From: Cristatella mucedo
Lineage: Eukaryota > Bryozoa > Phylactolaemata > Cristatellidae
Length of the DNA stretch: 64,000 bases
Assembly: GCA_009760855.2 (NCBI GenBank)
Contig: WPIO01000163.1
Coordinates: 62,001-126,000, forward strand
Direction: 5' to 3'
Part shown: positions 61,310-64,000 of the stretch, piece by piece
Layout of the letters: each line of letters opens with the position of its first letter
Numbering within the stretch: the first letter of the stretch is position 1
The notes under the pieces: model-generated
What the model saw: only the letters and a program-made list of their open reading frames with translations
Databases searched by the model: none
What the model was told of the DNA's origin: nothing
Program-made: the position numbers and the translations under genes

Positions 61310-64000
61310 AAAGCCGACTATCCGCTCACGTGCAAACCGCTGAACCCTAAACCAGGCGAAGCGCTGCTAAGCCGCAAATCGTAAACCGTAAACCCGTCTT
61401 AACCGCCAATCTGAAGCCCTAAATCTAAATCGTAAGATACATGCCTATACCAGAAGCATCAAGATGCCAAGCTTCCTCGCTGTTTCACTCGTCTCTAAGT
61501 CCGTCCCGCGTGGCGCAAGAATACACTTTTAAGCTTCAGCTGCAGCAGACGCCTCTATTCCGGTGAGCGCTCCCCTCGCCTCAAGTCACATTCAGAGCAG
61601 CAATTGTGGAATGCTTATGTTACATATCACTAGCGCTTGTAAGCTAAGTTTCTACGACATAATCCCTCGTCTTAAAGCAAACATCAAATCTATGTGAAAT
61701 GCTTGCTCATGCCTTTAAAGGAGAATGCGTTAGCTTGGCTAGCAGTGCGATAACTTGGGTCCGACTTGACTTTATTAGCTCGTGACATCCGGATACTCGA
61801 CGGCTGAAGCGTCAATACTTCATGCACGGCATGCCCAAAGAATGCTGAATCACATATCTCTTGTTTTCAATTTCATCAACCAAACCAAGACTTTTCGCAG
61901 GTTTTACACGTGAGAGTTCTCGTATGAGCTCTCACAATCTACGTGGCATTCCGATTGCAAGCGACAGCCAGCAGACTTGCAAAGCCATATATATATTGTA
62001 TATATATTCGCGTGTATATATTCACATGGACTCGCTGTGTGACTTGGTTAGATGCTCGGAGAATCTGTGCTATGTTCGATGCACAAGTGGCGAGCAGCTC
62101 CGAGGGCACACCTGGACTGTGTGTCCTTTTATGAAATTGATAGTATATTTGTATAGCGCATCAGAGAATTTAACTCTTTCTAGGCACTTTACATTTGCTG
62201 GAAAAAGTAAGCATGATCGAATGATTAATGGTAGCACGATGCTCAACGTCAATCAGCGCAACATGGTTAGAGGTGACATGCACAGGTTCAGCATGAAAAT
62301 ATTGTTAGTGGCAGCAAGCACAGTGTCAGCACGCATAAGCAGGCAAAGGACCGACCACGGGGACAATCTGATTGCCGTGATATACAGATGCATTTTTGCT
62401 TCTTTTGAAACGCCGTCATGTCGCGGGGGATGTCGTGACGGCTTGGCAAAGAACCAACGCCCTAAACGCCCAGATGTTGGGTTATTGACTTGACTTATGG
62501 GCATGAAAAATTGATTGACGACAGGTAATCCTAGTGGCGGGTGAACCAGGTTCTGCTCACTAGTAGTGCTAGGAGGACCAAGTAGAATGCCCTCTCACCA
62601 AACCCTTGCTCGGCTTATAGGGTTACTTATGTTCACTTGTGGGAGCAGCAACCAGGCAGTGTGTTTTGCCCCCTCCCCACGGCTAACGAGCCATGGCCGG
62701 AAGGGTGAAGGATGGTACATTTTAACATTGGTAATGGTCTACTCGCTCGCAGATAGTCCATGAGGCATTGATCTTACTACGAGGTCTACTAAAGGGTCTA
62801 TGCAAATTCGGGAGTTCGGGTTGGAGAGAGGGAGTGAAAGAGAAAGAGAGACCACGGAGAGAGGTTGGCTTGGGGTCAGTCGCAGCAATGGGAGCGAAGG
62901 TTTTACTCATATAAGAGCAAGCTGAGTTGAAGCCTAGAGATGAGGACGGAGAGGCAGACTGTGATGGTACGCTCACTGTTCCTATACGACGGAGAGGTCA
63001 AGTAATAGGTGTACGACGGAAGGCTATGCTATGGCTTGCCACAGGAGTTAAGGTGTTCGCTTTTTTCGCAGGCCCTGGTGAACGATGGAGGCCTCCCTCC
63101 GAAGTGGCGCTAGTGCTGGGGGCCATGCTCTAGTTTTCCCAAGGGGTTGAGGTGTCCGCTTTGATGATGACCAAGGTTAAGGTGAACGCATCTGATGACC
63201 GAGGCTGCCTGCTCGAGCCTTGTGGCATACGTGAAGCACCTGGCTAGAGATTTAAGTTGTTCTAGGGCGCTGTGCAGATGGATGTGAGTTTACGACCCAG
63301 ATAGTTTCATACGCGCCCAGCCTCGAAGCGGCAATCAGGTACGGGTAACGTATACAGCCCTATTGCTCTAGCTACTCAAGTATTTCTTTCGTGTTTAGAT
63401 GTGCCTCGTTGCAACGGTGGCAACCCGACGAGTCGCTGCGGTCATTGGGACGGGAAGCCACATCGGCTACCTCGGCTACACGCCACAGGCCCAGCCTGTG
63501 TTATTGTCCCATGCCCTACTTAGTGATTAGGGTGGTGGTTGAGCTTGTAGTCGACCTCCACAGCTGAGAACGATGGACGACGTACTCGTTGTGTCGCTGT
63601 AGATTAAATGTCTCTCAAAACCACTCTGTGGCTTCCTACTGGCGTATTTACCAAACTTCAGATGTTGGACATTTTTTGGCCGGCCGTATTGCTATCGTCA
63701 AGGCCTCGGAAGCCACCTTGAGTGACCTAACCAAAGCCCAGTGAGGCCTGCCTAAAGCTCGCCGGTGCACAGGAAGAGGCTAACCAGGTGTAACAGTCAT
63801 AGGTTTCGGTTGGCCGCAGCTCCACCAGTAAAAGTTAGGCGATATGCACCAAGCTAAGCGCGACGATACAGACCGACAGTAGCGACCGAAGTGCTGCATT
63901 GTGCTCAGTCTCAGCGATATGATCAGCCGAATGACTGAGCTATCAATCTAAACAGGCTGATTGCTTGTGCTACTCTTGCGGCATAGTTACCATTGAGCAA
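61309..64000. repeat. Duplicated block 4, copy 2, running off the window
   Basis: Pairs with 33404-35850, and its last 170 bp (63830-64000) enter the tandem unit seen at 35625 and 36655 (CACCAAGCTAAGCG, TAGTTACCATTGAGCAA; closest to 36855). It contains an inserted LINE 3' end on the minus strand at about 62150-62345, absent from copy 1. No gene seen. Confidence 0.88.
62150..62345 (-). mobile_element. LINE 3' end inserted in block 4 copy 2
   Basis: TATAGCGCATCAGAGAATTT AACTCTTTCTAGGCACTTTA is the inverse hairpin tail, followed by the 3' UTR words AACATGGTTAGAGGTGACAT and CAGTGTCAGCACGCATAAGC. At the equivalent place in copy 1 (34150) the flanks are nearly continuous. Confidence 0.8.

Overview
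This is animal (metazoan, invertebrate) genomic DNA; I cannot name the phylum. Genes are split by GT-AG introns, non-LTR retrotransposons of the L2/CR1 type and tRNA-derived SINEs are everywhere, and long GA, GT and TA microsatellites, GC-rich CpG patches and segmental duplications fill the rest. There are no operons and no bacterial or organelle genes.

The real genes are two complete core-1 beta-1,3-galactosyltransferase (C1GALT1/T-synthase-like) genes, both on the minus strand, head to tail. Gene A has five coding exons between 650 and 14710 (predicted 366 aa). Gene B has five coding exons between 37586 and 49960 (predicted 338 aa). Their splice positions and phases (1,1,1,0) are identical, exon 4 has the same length in both (257 bp), and both keep a type II signal anchor, the ILCWV-type start of the catalytic domain, the KADDDTY metal-binding motif, the EDVE.GRCM motif and the FHY block. 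They should act in the Golgi as O-glycan core-1 (T antigen) synthases or related galactosyltransferases. Both lack the paired cysteines found just before the FHY block in classical C1GALT1.

Layout: 1-14.7 kb gene A, its introns carrying LINE and SINE debris and a broken copy of a repetitive invertebrate gene family (12477-13335). 15-16.5 kb: GC-rich upstream region with a 204-bp tandem duplication, perfect hairpins and a TA-centred inverted repeat. 16.9-18.8 kb: a polypurine minisatellite of 27-bp units. 18.8-22.4 kb: LINE fragments on both strands. 22.4-37.5 kb: duplicated blocks. 37.6-50 kb: gene B. 50-64 kb: second copies of the duplicated blocks (23.9-25.6 kb matches 59.5-61.3 kb; 26.5-31.5 kb matches 52.4-59.2 kb; 33.4-35.8 kb matches 61.3-64 kb).

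The 33.4-37.7 kb block ends in the last exon of gene B, and a second copy of that block is running off the right edge of the window, so another C1GALT copy probably lies just beyond 64000. I see no undescribed defence or mobile system. The points of interest are the expanding galactosyltransferase cluster, the duplication history readable from presence/absence of insertions, and the LINE 3' hairpin scattered as solo tails.
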